A stretch of DNA of 57,876 bases from Paracoccus subflavus (lineage in GTDB: Bacteria; Pseudomonadota; Alphaproteobacteria; Rhodobacterales; Rhodobacteraceae), in contig NZ_SISK01000015.1 of NCBI RefSeq assembly GCF_004310345.1, positions 1 through 57,876 of the forward strand, in the 5' to 3' direction. Positions 7,639-16,596 of this stretch are shown here, piece after piece. The notes beneath the pieces were generated by a model, which saw only the letters and a program-made list of their open reading frames with translations, was not told where the DNA came from and ran no database searches. A program made the position numbers and the translations under genes. Each line of letters starts with the position of its first letter. The stretch's first letter is position 1.

Positions 7639-8430
7639 TTGCCTGCGGACACCGCGCTTCTTGTGACACAGGAGCAGCACTTGACGACTGTAGCAGCCGC
7701 AGCAGGCGGCGATTTTTTCAAGCGCCTTGGCGTTCTGGCCCAGGCTTGCACCGGCGCGCGCGCCCAAGGCAGGACGCGCTTGCACCGCAACTCTCACCGA
7801 GCGGGAACCTGCGAAGGCACGTTCTGGCGCAGCACCACCCGGCAGGAGGTGCAGAGGATCATCAGGGCCGCGCAGCGATACGAGCTGCACGGCCGCAAGC
7901 CCGGGAGACGCAACGGACCCTTGGGCAGCATCGCCTTGGAGATCCTGGCGCTGTTCGGGAACCTGGTCAGCTTCAAGACCGGCCGCCTAGACCCGTCCCT
8001 TGACTGGATCATGGACAAGCTGAAGCGGTCGAGGGACGCTGTTGTTCGCGCCTTGAAGGCACTACGCGACCATGGCTTTCTGGACTGGCTGCGCCGGTTC
8101 GAGCCAACCCCGAATGAAGGCCGCGGCCCCCAGGTTCGGCAGGTCAGCAATGCGTATCGTCTTTTCGCACCCAAGCGTGCCCTGGCGCTTCTTGGTCGCT
8201 GGTCCGGCCGTCCTTCCTTGCCGGATGATGATGATCTCGCACGGGCTGACAGGAAGGCCGTCGAGGCCGAGCATGTGGCATCGCTCGATCTAGGTAGCTT
8301 CGCTAGTTTCCAATGTGGTGACACGCCTCTCGGGAGGGCACTGGCACAGATGGGCCAAGCACTGGACTTACGCGAGTCTGCCAAGCGGACTGAATCCCAG
8401 TCTACCTCTTATTCTTATATCCCGATGTAG
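7639..8430 (+). CDS. plasmid replication protein A-like HTH protein
   Basis: 263 residues. The core from about residue 57 (GTFWRSTTRQEVQRIIRAAQRYEL, then RNGPLG, SRDAVVRALKALRDHGFLDWLRR, NEGRGPQV and a terminal RESAKRTESQS) matches a family found on alphaproteobacterial plasmids and often annotated as replication protein A or as a helix-turn-helix protein. The SRDAVVRALKALRDHGFLDWL segment looks like a winged helix. The start at 7639 is TTG with poor signals and the N-terminal 55 residues are atypical, so the true start may lie downstream. It is the best replication-initiator candidate in the window. The role is inferred. Confidence 0.7.
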   Translation: MPADTALLVTQEQHLTTVAAAAGGDFFKRLGVLAQACTGARAQGRTRLHRNSHRAGTCEGTFWRSTTRQEVQRIIRAAQRYELHGRKPGRRNGPLGSIALEILALFGNLVSFKTGRLDPSLDWIMDKLKRSRDAVVRALKALRDHGFLDWLRRFEPTPNEGRGPQVRQVSNAYRLFAPKRALALLGRWSGRPSLPDDDDLARADRKAVEAEHVASLDLGSFASFQCGDTPLGRALAQMGQALDLRESAKRTESQSTSYSYIPM

Positions 8431-8958
8431 AACGAAGGCGTGACACAGATGCACTCAGACTGATCCGTCAGCTTTGACGGCACCCAAGCATGGCTATGAA
8501 CATAGCCTGTGGAAGCCGCACGGCACATTAGAACTGTCGCACAAGCTGAACCATCCCAATGAAGATGGTGTTATAATAATTGGGCAAATCATTGATAGTA
8601 AACGATTATTGTTCCATAAATCCGATTATCGACTTACCAGGCTGCCTGCAGCAGCGCCGCGGCATGACACACGCCTTTCAGCGAGGCTAACTCAACTTGA
8701 TGGGAATCCTGATCAGTCTGAGCGAACGGCGACACATGGAGCAAGCGCTGTGATTACCCCTCTTGCATTGCTACTGCTGATGATCTTTGCGGCCCGGACC
8801 AAAGCTCAGACGCTTGTCTACGTTCCCCTGAGGAGCATGAGTCTATTCCGCAGCACTGGTAGACTGCATATGATGGAACATCTTCCTAGCCGACGTCCCG
8901 CATAAGCGCACGAATGGGAGTTGGAGCGGGCCGCACGGCGAGAGCATTAAGGCCACGA
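8431..8958. other. gap without a supported gene
   Basis: About 530 bp. A plus-strand open frame at 8474-8905 has atypical composition, no ribosome binding site and no recognisable domain, so I do not call it. AT-rich stretches around 8560-8640 could contain an origin-like segment next to the replication protein, but no iterons are obvious. Confidence 0.4.
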
Positions 8959-9453
8959 TTACGTGGTTTTAGATGAGTTCCTCACGGCAACGTTGCTTTG
9001 CTTCCGGCTGAATTGGCAGAAGACCAGCAAGATAGCCCCGGCCGTGATCCATACATCTGCAAGGTTGAACACAAAAGGGTGCCATGCCCCGAAGTGCAGA
9101 TCGAGATAGTCGGTCACTGTTCCATACACTGCACGGTCAATGACATTGGCAAGCGCCCCTGCCACGATGGAAGAGGCAGCGATACGTTCCAAGCCTTGCG
9201 ATCTAAAAGCCCAGAGCCCGAAACTTGCTGTTAATGCGGCCGTAGCAAGCAGCAGCGTGAGCCGTGCAATCTCACCCTCGAATGAAAGCAGGCTGAACGA
9301 AACCCCATGATTGAAGGTCAGACGCAGCGCGACAAAGGGCAGAAATTCGGTTGCTGCGCCATAGGGTTCGAGGGAGGCGCGCGCCCATAGCTTTGCTGCA
9401 AGATCGAGCGCAGCTCCAAAGGCGATGATGAGTATAGGCCAAGCCATTTTCAT
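8959..9453 (-). CDS. lspA: signal peptidase II (lipoprotein signal peptidase)
   Basis: 164 residues with four membrane segments and the catalytic aspartate motifs NVIDRAVYGTVTDYLD and FNLADVWI. It cleaves lipoprotein signal peptides in the inner membrane. The ATG at 9453 overlaps the upstream metal transporter by 4 bp (ATGA). An extra lspA beside a MerR-regulated heavy-metal efflux gene is a known arrangement in cadmium/zinc/lead resistance modules (as in pbr). Confidence 0.93.
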   Translation of the reverse strand: MKMAWPILIIAFGAALDLAAKLWARASLEPYGAATEFLPFVALRLTFNHGVSFSLLSFEGEIARLTLLLATAALTASFGLWAFRSQGLERIAASSIVAGALANVIDRAVYGTVTDYLDLHFGAWHPFVFNLADVWITAGAILLVFCQFSRKQSNVAVRNSSKTT

Positions 9454-10319
9454 GCACGGCCCGCCTGTTTGAGGTCGGAACGCGCATCTCGGATGATCGA
9501 CCACGCCGATTGCAGGAACAGGCCCGCCACGGCGAACGCCACCAGAAGATCAGGCCAGGGCGAGCCGAGCGCCCAGACGAGGACGGCCGCGACGACCACA
9601 GCAAGATTGCCAATCGCATCGTTGCGCGAGAACAGCCAGACAGCGCGCATATTGGCATCCCCTTTGCGGTGCGGCAGCAGCACCAGGGCTGCAGCCACAT
9701 TGACGATGAAGGCTACGACCGCGAAGCTGCCCATCAGGAAGGTTTCCGGCTGATGCTCGACAAAGACGCGGTAGAGCGTCGAGCCAATTACTCCAAGCCC
9801 GAGGAGGCCCAGGAACACACCTTGCAGCAGCGCCGCCTTGGCGCGAGCTGCGAGACCCCATCCCACTGCGATAAGGCCGAGGAAGGAAATCAGGCCGTCG
9901 CCTACAAAATCGAGCGCATCCGCCTGTAGGGCCTGCGAACCCGACAGAAAGCTGCCGATAATCTCGATCACGCCATAGCCGACATTAAGCAGGACGACGA
10001 TCCAGAGTGCGCGCTTGTAGGCGGGGGTAACGTGCGACAGGTCAGGGATCTTGTCGTCATCCTCATCAGCCTCCACCCCGTCCACCTTGGGCTGGCCAAT
10101 GCGGTCAAGCTGATAACCCAGGCTTGTTACCACTTGCTCAACAACAGGAAGCCGTGCCTGTGGATCATCGACATTGAGCGTCATGATCTGCGAGGCAATC
10201 GACACCTTCACATCGCCCACCCCTTCAACCTTGCGGGCCGCGCCCTCGATCTTGGCGGCGCAGGACGCGCAGTCCATGCCCGTGACGTGATAGCGGATTG
10301 TGTCGGTTGCAGCGGCCAT
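9450..10319 (-). CDS. HMA-domain cation diffusion facilitator
   Basis: 289 residues. The N-terminal heavy-metal-associated domain has the metal-binding GMDCASC motif (C17, C20). The C-terminal part is a cation-efflux membrane domain of about six helices, with ADALDFVGDGL and SRNDAIGN carrying the usual CDF aspartates. It is predicted to export a divalent metal (Zn, Cd or Pb) across the inner membrane. Fusion of an HMA domain to a CDF is uncommon but recurs next to merR/lspA. Its promoter contains the MerR dyad at 10358-10374. Confidence 0.9.
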   Translation of the reverse strand: MAAATDTIRYHVTGMDCASCAAKIEGAARKVEGVGDVKVSIASQIMTLNVDDPQARLPVVEQVVTSLGYQLDRIGQPKVDGVEADEDDDKIPDLSHVTPAYKRALWIVVLLNVGYGVIEIIGSFLSGSQALQADALDFVGDGLISFLGLIAVGWGLAARAKAALLQGVFLGLLGLGVIGSTLYRVFVEHQPETFLMGSFAVVAFIVNVAAALVLLPHRKGDANMRAVWLFSRNDAIGNLAVVVAAVLVWALGSPWPDLLVAFAVAGLFLQSAWSIIRDARSDLKQAGRA

Positions 10320-10357
10320 TCGTTGGTCCTCGAAACTCTAGCCTTGCCCTGCTACAA

Positions 10358-10374
10358 CCTGTAGCGACTACAGG
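10358..10374 (-). promoter_or_regulatory. MerR-type operator and promoter for the efflux operon
   Basis: A perfect dyad with 7-base arms, CCTGTAG and CTACAGG around a 3-base centre. On the minus strand it lies between TTGCTC and a TGTAGCA-like -10, the overlong spacer arrangement bent by MerR-family activators. It serves the CDF-lspA operon and lies just before the divergent merR gene at 10389. Confidence 0.8.
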
Positions 10375-10388
10375 AGCAAGGCAAAAAG

Positions 10389-10775
10389 ATGCAGATCGGA
10401 GATTTATCCCGGCAGGCGGGCGTGAACATCGAGACGATCCGCTATTATGAGCGCATTGGGGTTTTGCCCAAGCCTGCCCGCCAGCTGAACGGACGACGCA
10501 CCTACAGCCCCGTCGATGCCGAACGCTTGGGCTTCATCCGCCATGCTCGCGAGCTTGGCTTTGATCTGCCAAGCATCCGCATCCTGCTGGCCTTGCAAGA
10601 GAGGCCGGAAGCATCATGTGAGGATGCGAGCCGTATTGCCCAAGAGCAGCTTGAGGCAGTCGAAAGCCGTATTGCCCGTCTACTTCTTTTACAGGATGAA
10701 CTGGCCCGCATGGTTAGAGAATGCAAACGAGGCAAGGTATCTGAATGCCGGGTAATCGAGGCTCTAGCTACCTGA
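10389..10775 (+). CDS. MerR-family metal-responsive regulator (PbrR/CadR type)
   Basis: 128 residues. N-terminal MerR helix-turn-helix with ETIRYYERIG, a dimerisation helix, and cysteines C77, C112 and C120 at the positions used by PbrR/CadR regulators to sense Pb, Cd or Zn. It is divergent from the HMA-CDF gene across a matching dyad operator and is its likely activator. Confidence 0.92.
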   Translation: MQIGDLSRQAGVNIETIRYYERIGVLPKPARQLNGRRTYSPVDAERLGFIRHARELGFDLPSIRILLALQERPEASCEDASRIAQEQLEAVESRIARLLLLQDELARMVRECKRGKVSECRVIEALAT

Positions 10776-10803
10776 GAATGATAGTCAATCAAGCATACGC
10801 CTC

Positions 10804-11223
10804 TCAGACTTCTCCGTGATGTGCATGCAGGCAGTTCTCGTGGTTGCTCAGGACCTCGATGACCTTGCAGCCCGAGATTGTGCCCTGGGCGCATTGCGTC
10901 AGCATGCGTTCCAGTTCCTGCTGTAGGGCCTGAAGGCGCGTAATGCGGTCCTTGACCGAGACAAGCTGGCGCGTGGCGATGACATCAGCAGCAGCGCAAG
11001 ACATGTCGGGCTGGTCCGAAAGACTGAGTAGTTCCCGGATGTCGTCCAGCGGAAAGCCGAGTTCACGGGAGTGGCGGATAAAGGCGAGCCGCTCCTGCTC
11101 CTTCACGCCATAGAGCCGCTGGTTGCCCGCGCTACGCTCCGCCTCGGGCAACAGACCAATCTCCTCGTAGTAGCGGATGGTGGGAACTTTGACGCCGGTA
11201 CGGTGCTGGCAAATCCGCCCCAC
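10804..11223 (-). pseudogene. MerR-family regulator with replaced N-terminus
   Basis: Homologous to MerR regulators from TGVKVPTIRYYEEIGLLP onward, with metal cysteines C76, C111 and C119 and a histidine-rich CLHAHH tail typical of CadR. The first eight or nine residues of the DNA-binding domain are replaced by sequence read from another frame of the truncated MFS gene (junction near 11205-11190). A GTG at 11223 could give a chimeric protein, but the first helix is damaged, so DNA binding is doubtful. Confidence 0.75.
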
Positions 11224-11642
11224 AGGCTCAGCGCGGTGATCGCGCTTCGGGCCTGGTCCTTGTAGAGGCGGCCGAGCGTGGCAAAGGCGGGATCATAGAG
11301 CCCCGCACTCATGCCGAGGCCGATGACGCACCAGCCAAGATAGAAGCCCAGGAGGTTAGGCGCCGCCGCGCAGATCAGAAGTCCAGCCGCCAGAAGCGCG
11401 CAGCCCGCCGCCAGAACAGGGCGCCCGCCATAGTCTGCGATCATGCGACCCACAAAGGGAGACGCCATTCCCGCACAGGCAAGCGCTGCCGAGACAGCTC
11501 CCACCACCCATGGCAAGGGCCAGCCGGTATCGGTGACAATCGGCTTCGCCAGCACCGCCATCAGATAATAGCTGCTGCCCCACGCCAGGATCTGGACGAT
11601 GCCCAGACTTGAGACGACCGGCCAGCGGCGGGTGGCGCTCAT
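11190..11642 (-). pseudogene. truncated MFS transporter at the end of the ars operon
   Basis: About 145 residues of a major facilitator ([19 protein letters not shown]... SLWGGFASTV), with the first four or five membrane helices intact. It is then cut off by fusion to the second merR and runs out of frame to 11103. A complete member would be about 400 residues. It starts on the stop codon of arsH (TGATG), so it was the last gene of the ars operon. Confidence 0.8.
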
Positions 11643-12349
11643 CAGGTGGCGGCTTTCAAGCTCACTCGTGCTTCCAGCTTTGCCGCCGTTTCCTTCCGCT
11701 CGCTGTAGCGGTCGGTCAGGAAGTCTGAGAGGTCGCGGGTCAGCAGCGTGAACTTCACCAGTTCTTCCATTACGTCAACAATGCGGTCGTAGTAGCTCGA
11801 CGGGCGCATCCGGCCAGCCGCATCGAACTCGTCATAAGCCTTGGCGACCGAGGACTGGTTAGGGATCGTGACCATGCGCATCCAGCGGCCGAGGACGCGC
11901 ATCTGGTTCACGGCGTTGAAGCTCTGCGAGCCGCCCGAGACCTGCATCAACGCCAGGGTGCGGCCCTGGGTCGGCCGGATGGCCCCCATCGAGAGCGGGA
12001 TCCAGTCGATCTGGGACTTCATCACGCCGGTCATGGCGCCGTGCCGCTCGGGACTGGTCCAGACCTGGCCTTCGGACCACAGGCACAGCTCGCGTAGCTC
12101 CTGCACCTTCGGATGCGAGGCCTCGGCATCGTCGGGCAACGGCAGACCGTTGGCGTGGAAGACACGCGTCTCGCAGCCGAAATGGCGCAGCAGGCGTTCT
12201 GCCTCCAATGTGGCGAAGCGGCTGTAGGAGCGCTGGCGCAGCGAGCCATAGAGCAGCAGGATGCGCGGCGGGTGGCCCGCGCGCGGCACCAAGGGCAGGC
12301 TCGGCTGGCGGAGGGCGTCGGGCGAGAGGTTCGGCAGGTCCGCGATCAT
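11642..12349 (-). CDS. arsH: ArsH NADPH-dependent FMN reductase
   Basis: 235 residues with the flavodoxin-like ArsH pattern: [13 protein letters not shown] near residue 32, then [18 protein letters not shown] and [16 protein letters not shown]. ArsH oxidises trivalent methyl- and aromatic arsenicals and can reduce other substrates. The length is normal. It overlaps acr3 by 4 bp (ATGA) and the following MFS gene by 1 bp, so it is part of the arsR-arsC-acr3-arsH operon. Confidence 0.95.
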   Translation of the reverse strand: MIADLPNLSPDALRQPSLPLVPRAGHPPRILLLYGSLRQRSYSRFATLEAERLLRHFGCETRVFHANGLPLPDDAEASHPKVQELRELCLWSEGQVWTSPERHGAMTGVMKSQIDWIPLSMGAIRPTQGRTLALMQVSGGSQSFNAVNQMRVLGRWMRMVTIPNQSSVAKAYDEFDAAGRMRPSSYYDRIVDVMEELVKFTLLTRDLSDFLTDRYSERKETAAKLEARVSLKAAT

Positions 12350-13422
12350 GCACGGGCCTCATTGTGCAGGGCGGGGTCGGAAAACCAGCGGCTGCCAAGC
12401 CGCAGGGCGACATTCACCAGCAGGATCAGCACCGGCACCTCGACCAAGGGGCCGATCACGGCGGCAAAGGCCACGGGCGAGGCCAGTCCGTAGGCGGCGA
12501 TGGCAACGGCAATCGCCAGTTCGAAGTTGTTGCCGGCGGCGGTGAAGGCGATGGCTGTGGTGCGCGGATAATCCCGGGCGATCAGCCGGCCCATGGCGAA
12601 GCTGACCAAGAACTGGATGGTGAAATACAGCACCAGGGGAATGGCGATCCGCACCGCATCCAGCGGCAGCCGCACCAGGTCCCCGCCCTTGAGGCTGAAC
12701 ATCGCGACGATGGTAAAAAGCAGCGCTACCAACGTGATCGGACTGATCTTCGGCAGGAAGACCTCCTCATACCACTCCGCGCCTTTGCGGGCGATCAGGA
12801 TGCGTCGGGTCAGGAAGCCGGCCAGGAAAGGCAGGCCCAGGTAGATCAGCACGGCCTCGGTGACGGTCCAGAAGCTGACATCGATCACGCTGCCTTCCAG
12901 CCCGAACAGCGGCGGCAGGACCGTGAGGAACAGCCAGGCATAGGTCGAGAAGAACAGGATCTGGAAGATCGAGTTGAAGGCCACCAGACCGGCGACATAC
13001 TGGTTGTCGCCTCGTGCCAACTGGTTCCAGACCAGCACCATGGCGATGCAGCGGGCCAGGCCGATCAGAATAAGGCCCGTCATGTATTCGGGTTGATCGC
13101 GCAGAAAGATCACCGCAAGGGCGAACATCAGCACCGGCCCGATGATCCAGTTCTGGACCAGCGACAACACCAGAACGCGCTTGTCGGCAAAGACCTGATG
13201 CAACTCCTCGTAGCGGACCTTGGCCAGTGGCGGATACATCATCAGGATCAGGCCAATGGCGATTGGAATGTTGGTCGATCCGACTGACATGGCATGCAGG
13301 GCATCCGGCAGGCCGGTGAAGATCGTCCCGAGCATGATGCCCAAGGCCATGGCCGCGAAGATCCAGAGCGTCAGGTAGCGGTCGAGAAAGGAAAGCCGGC
13401 TCGCCGGACGTGGAGAGGTCAT
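12346..13422 (-). CDS. acr3: ACR3-family arsenite efflux permease
   Basis: 358 residues with ten predicted membrane helices. It has the ACR3 signature [13 protein letters not shown], containing the essential cysteine of the fourth helix, plus [18 protein letters not shown] near the C-terminus. It extrudes As(III) using the proton gradient. It starts 15 bp after arsC and overlaps arsH. Confidence 0.95.
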   Translation of the reverse strand: MTSPRPASRLSFLDRYLTLWIFAAMALGIMLGTIFTGLPDALHAMSVGSTNIPIAIGLILMMYPPLAKVRYEELHQVFADKRVLVLSLVQNWIIGPVLMFALAVIFLRDQPEYMTGLILIGLARCIAMVLVWNQLARGDNQYVAGLVAFNSIFQILFFSTYAWLFLTVLPPLFGLEGSVIDVSFWTVTEAVLIYLGLPFLAGFLTRRILIARKGAEWYEEVFLPKISPITLVALLFTIVAMFSLKGGDLVRLPLDAVRIAIPLVLYFTIQFLVSFAMGRLIARDYPRTTAIAFTAAGNNFELAIAVAIAAYGLASPVAFAAVIGPLVEVPVLILLVNVALRLGSRWFSDPALHNEARA

Positions 13423-13437
13423 CGCAATATCCTTTGG

Positions 13438-13863
13438 TCAGGCAGAGCGGGTGCGGTTGCCGTGAGCATCCACAACCTGTTCGCCGTCCTCCTTGCTGAA
13501 GGCGGCTTTCTGGGGCGGCAGCAGATCGAGCACCTGCTCCGACGGGCGGCAGAGCCGCACGCCTTCCGGGCTGACCACAACCGGGCGGTTGATCAGGATG
13601 GGATGCGCCATCATCGCATCAAGCAGCGCCTCATCGGACAGGGACGGATCGCCCAAGCCAAGCTCGGCGAAGGGCGTGCCCTTCTCGCGCAGCAGCTCGC
13701 GCGGCGCGATCCCCATGCGGGCGATCAGGCTTTCGAGCATGGCACGCGACGGCGAGCATTTCAGATACTCGATGACATGCGGCTCGATGCCGGCATTGCG
13801 GATCATCGCCAGCGTGTTGCGCGAGGTGCCGCAGTCCGGGTTATGGTAGATGATGACATCCAT
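13438..13863 (-). CDS. arsC: glutaredoxin-type arsenate reductase
   Basis: 141 residues of the ArsC family, reducing arsenate to arsenite with glutathione/glutaredoxin. The catalytic cysteine lies in HNPDCGTSRNT near the N-terminus, and the thioredoxin-like fold includes RPVVVSPEGVRLCRPSE. The frame extends upstream, but the ATG at 13863, two bases after the arsR stop, is the sensible start. Confidence 0.95.
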   Translation of the reverse strand: MDVIIYHNPDCGTSRNTLAMIRNAGIEPHVIEYLKCSPSRAMLESLIARMGIAPRELLREKGTPFAELGLGDPSLSDEALLDAMMAHPILINRPVVVSPEGVRLCRPSEQVLDLLPPQKAAFSKEDGEQVVDAHGNRTRSA

Positions 13864-13865
13864 GC

Positions 13866-14225
13866 TCAGGCGCTTTCGGTCACGGTGGAGCCGCAGACAC
13901 AGGACAGTGCTGCAACGGCGGGAGCGCAGATCTGGGGATGGCCCTGGCAGCAATCCTTCAGGAGGAAGCCGACAAGCCCGGCCAAGGCGGAATAAACAGC
14001 ACTGTAGATGATGTAGCGCCCGTCCCGCCGAGACTGGATCAGACCGGCATGTTCGAGATGGGTTAGATGGAACGACAGGCGCGAAGTGGTCGCGCCGCCG
14101 AGAGCTTCACCAATCGCTCCTGCGGCCATGCCGTCCGGCCCGGCCTGAACCAGCAGGCGCACCACGCGCAGCCGCGTCTCTTGAGACATAGCCGCAAAGG
14201 CGGCTAGAGCTTGAGGCTCATCCAT
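13866..14225 (-). CDS. arsR: ArsR-family arsenic-responsive repressor
   Basis: 119-residue winged-helix repressor (SQETRLRVVRLLVQAG ... TTSRLSFHLTHLEHAGLIQSRRDGR). The C-terminal DCCQGHPQIC supplies cysteines for arsenite binding, as in ArsR proteins sensing at the C-terminus. GAGGAG lies upstream of the ATG. It leads the operon arsR-arsC-acr3-arsH-(MFS) and should repress it until arsenite is present. Confidence 0.93.
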   Translation of the reverse strand: MDEPQALAAFAAMSQETRLRVVRLLVQAGPDGMAAGAIGEALGGATTSRLSFHLTHLEHAGLIQSRRDGRYIIYSAVYSALAGLVGFLLKDCCQGHPQICAPAVAALSCVCGSTVTESA

Positions 14226-14526
14226 CGAATCAACTCCTCAACTAACGATGAGATATTGAGCCGATTGTCTTTGAAGGTCAAGGAGCTTCAATGCGGCCAT
14301 GCAGAGAATGGCAGCTAGGTCCGGCATTGCAACATGCAGCGCTAGCTCTTCGGCTCGCCGCTCTGAACTGTTCCCGCCTGCGTCCGAAAGGGGATCGTTG
14401 AGAGAACAGCCAGCTTGCCGCTGAACAGGCCGGTTGAAGACCAGCATTTGCTGGCAGCGCGAAATCTCAGATGAATGGTCCGATATTTTTTGCAATGAAG
14501 GGGCGGCTACTGTTACAGATTAGGGC
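14226..14526. promoter_or_regulatory. ars promoter region and probable resolvase site
   Basis: No gene seen. The arsR promoter must lie at about 14230-14280 on the minus strand, with CAATATCT as a plausible -10. The right part, next to the resolvase gene, is where a res site would be expected. Its repeats are not clear enough to define. Confidence 0.4.
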
Positions 14527-15108
14527 ATGACACAGATTTTGATCGGCTACGCCCGCTGCTCCACCGACAAACAGGATCTTGCTGCGCAGAAGGGCATCCT
14601 TGTCAGCTTCGGAGTTGCATCCGATCGCATCTACACCGACCACGGCTTTACCGGCACGAACCGCGCCCGTCCTGGTCTCGATCAAGCGCTTGCAGCCTTG
14701 CGGGAGGGTGACACACTGGTCGTCCCGAAACTGGACCGCCTGGCGCGTTCCGTTCCCGACGCCCGCGACATAGCTGACAAGCTGGCTGTGCGCGGTATTA
14801 AGCTTCAGCTTGGCACCTCGATCCATGATCCGACCGACCCCATGGGCAAGCTGTTTTTCAATATCCTTGCGACCTTTGCCGAGTTCGAGGCCGACCTGAT
14901 CCGGATGCGGACCCGCGAGGGCATGGCCGTGGCCCGCGCCAAGGGCAAGCTGCGCGGCAAGAAGCCGAAGCTGTCGGATCGCCAGCAGCAGGAGCTGCGG
15001 AGCATGTATGACACCGGGGAGTATTCCATCAGTGATCTGGCTGAGGTGTTTTCGATCTCGCGGCCGACCGTGTATCGCACCTTGGGCCGGCAGGCGGCGG
15101 CAGCGTGA
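14527..15108 (+). CDS. serine recombinase / resolvase
   Basis: 193 residues of the resolvase-invertase family. The active-site serine is in GYARCSTDKQ (S12), followed by VPKLDRLARSVPDARDI and EFEADLIRMRTREGM. A C-terminal helix-turn-helix reads SISDLAEVFSISRPTVYRTL. It is complete and probably served the element that delivered the ars/metal block. Its stop overlaps the start of the next small gene. Confidence 0.93.
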   Translation: MTQILIGYARCSTDKQDLAAQKGILVSFGVASDRIYTDHGFTGTNRARPGLDQALAALREGDTLVVPKLDRLARSVPDARDIADKLAVRGIKLQLGTSIHDPTDPMGKLFFNILATFAEFEADLIRMRTREGMAVARAKGKLRGKKPKLSDRQQQELRSMYDTGEYSISDLAEVFSISRPTVYRTLGRQAAAA

Positions 15109-15503
15109 TGGCGGATGATCCAAAGCCCCCACGGCCACCGTCGCTCAAAAGCGAGACCCGCCAGACGAACTGGCGCCGCAGCAACCTGCCAAAGTATCAG
15201 GCTCATCTTGCCGTTCAGCGGGCGCTCATCTCAGGCACTTTGGAAAAGCAGACTTGCGAGGTCTGTGGCGCAGCCAAGGTCGATGCTCATCACGACCGAT
15301 ACGATGAACCCTTGAACGTGCGGTGGCTCTGCCGCAGCCACCACGTCAAGCTGCACCATTACGGTGAAGATATGTTTCCTGTCGGTCGCCTCGGAGACGG
15401 CCGATCACGAATCCCACGGAAAAAGCCGCCAGCACAGACAAAGGCGCGAGAGCAAGCACGAGCGCGAAAGCAATCGAGGCTGGATCGTCCGGCCGCAGAA
15501 TAA
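15108..15503 (+). CDS. small Cys/His (HNH-like) protein, 3' end altered
   Basis: The core CEVCGAAKVDAHHD...WLCRSHHVKLHH is a Cys-x2-Cys / His-rich metal-binding fold resembling small HNH-like proteins often found after phage or transposon genes. The ATG at 15108 overlaps the resolvase stop. From about 15376 the frame runs into antisense FUSC sequence (RLGDGRSRIPRKKPP...), so the last 40 residues are not native. Function unknown. Confidence 0.65.
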   Translation: MADDPKPPRPPSLKSETRQTNWRRSNLPKYQAHLAVQRALISGTLEKQTCEVCGAAKVDAHHDRYDEPLNVRWLCRSHHVKLHHYGEDMFPVGRLGDGRSRIPRKKPPAQTKAREQARARKQSRLDRPAAE

Positions 15504-15735
15504 GGGCCACGACGACACCGACGGCAGCGCCGAAGAACGATCCCGCCCCCTGCTCGAATGCCTTGCCCAATGTGCCGCCGATATTGCTCTGCGTCACGGC
15601 AATGGCGCTGATGACCGCCGAAAGCTCCACCGTCAGCCCTAATGCGTAAACCACCGAGAGCGTGGCGACGCCCGCGACAGTCATGCGAAGGGCATGGATC
15701 GCCCACCAGCCGTGACGCTTGAACAGATGCTTCAT
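15346..15735 (-). pseudogene. FUSC-family membrane protein, N-terminal fragment
   Basis: MKHLFKRHGWWAIHALRMTVAG... with three or four membrane helices and SNIGGTLGKAFEQGAGSFFGA, the pattern of fusaric-acid-resistance/aromatic-acid exporter proteins. The family is normally several hundred residues; here it is cut near 15380 by the junction with the resolvase element. Confidence 0.7.
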
Positions 15736-15888
15736 TCTTGGTGCCATTCTCTCCGATATCCCGCAACCGGCAGGATGTCACGGCTATGGGAGGAAGGGGC
15801 TTGGTCTCGCTTCAGTAGATGGATAGTAACTCGATCCGGCTGTTATAAGTTCGGGAAGAAGCGTCATTCTCTATGGAAAGGCATCCCC

Positions 15889-16233
15889 ATGCCACGGCCC
15901 ACTCTGTTCGCCACCCTCTTTGCATTTATGCCCGCCATCGCCTTTGCAAATGCGTCCCTCACCATCGCCTTCGACATGGATGACGTGATCACGGCCCGCT
16001 ATGATTGCGGCGGAAACATGCCGCTGGCGGTGGTCTACGTTGCCTCCGACACCGATGCCTTGGCGTTGGTCCCTGTGGAAGGAGGTCCCCGGGTTTTTGC
16101 GCAGGTAGTAAGTGGATCGGGTGCCCGCTATGTCTCGGGTCCGTACGAATGGATCATCAAGGGGGAGGCCGGTCAGCTGATCGACACGCTGGAGGACAGG
16201 ACCGTCTTCGACTGCGGACCTGCCGAACAGTAG
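15889..16233 (+). CDS. MliC-like lysozyme inhibitor
   Basis: 114 residues: a Sec signal peptide (MPRPTLFATLFAFMPAIAFA) followed by a small beta-barrel domain with two cysteines (YDCGG ... FDCGP) and GPYEWIIKGEAGQL. This matches the MliC/PliC periplasmic inhibitor fold of c-type lysozymes. The upstream frame is open, but the ATG at 15889 gives the signal peptide. Confidence 0.75.
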   Translation: MPRPTLFATLFAFMPAIAFANASLTIAFDMDDVITARYDCGGNMPLAVVYVASDTDALALVPVEGGPRVFAQVVSGSGARYVSGPYEWIIKGEAGQLIDTLEDRTVFDCGPAEQ

Positions 16234-16283
16234 GCGCAGAACCCGGCAGCGGGCGGATATGCATCGCTCTTTTAGACCTGCTG

Positions 16284-16446
16284 TCAGCTGAGGGCGAGGG
16301 CAATACCTGCAAGGGAAACGCCCGCCCCGAGACTGCGCGTTGCAAGATGGCTGACCGCGCCGACGCGACCAGCAATCCCGCCCGCGACCAATCCGACGAT
16401 CATACCAACGCGATGCAAGAAGAGGGCAAGGCCGTCACCCGATCCT
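16284..16446 (-). pseudogene. fragment of a HupE/UreJ-like membrane protein
   Basis: Hydrophobic C-terminal stretch (FLHRVGMIVGLVAGG ... LGAGVSLAGIALALS) like the last helices of HupE/UreJ permeases. The remainder of the gene is missing, cut by the umuC-like sequence near 16450. Identification rests on a short segment. Confidence 0.35.
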
Positions 16447-16457
16447 AAGGCACGCCC

Positions 16458-16580
16458 ATGACGCCATTCGATGTGCTGGCGCAGGCTGTCACTGCCCACG
16501 CCACCCGCTCAGCGAAGAAGCTCCGCCAGCACGGCCTTGTCGCAAGAACGCTGACCGTGTTTTTCCACACCAACTCCCGC
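16458..16580 (+). pseudogene. umuC (DNA polymerase V) fragment
   Basis: VLAQAVTAHATRSAKKLRQH followed by GLVARTLTVFFHTN matches the C-terminal little-finger region of UmuC-type polymerases. It breaks off at FHTN, shortly before the resolvase gene. Only about 40 residues remain, and both flanks belong to other genes. Confidence 0.6.
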
Positions 16581-16596
16581 ATCGCTGCCATTGGCT

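Noticed and set aside
8474..8905. 143-codon plus-strand frame after the replication protein
   Set aside because: No ribosome binding site, no domain, mixed composition and many unrelated short frames around it.
12208..13287. 359-codon open frame opposite acr3
   Set aside because: Gln/His/Asp-rich translation typical of antisense to a membrane protein; acr3 on the other strand is certain.
14238..14495. 85-codon minus-strand frame upstream of arsR
   Set aside because: Overlaps the ars promoter region, has no ribosome binding site and no recognisable product.
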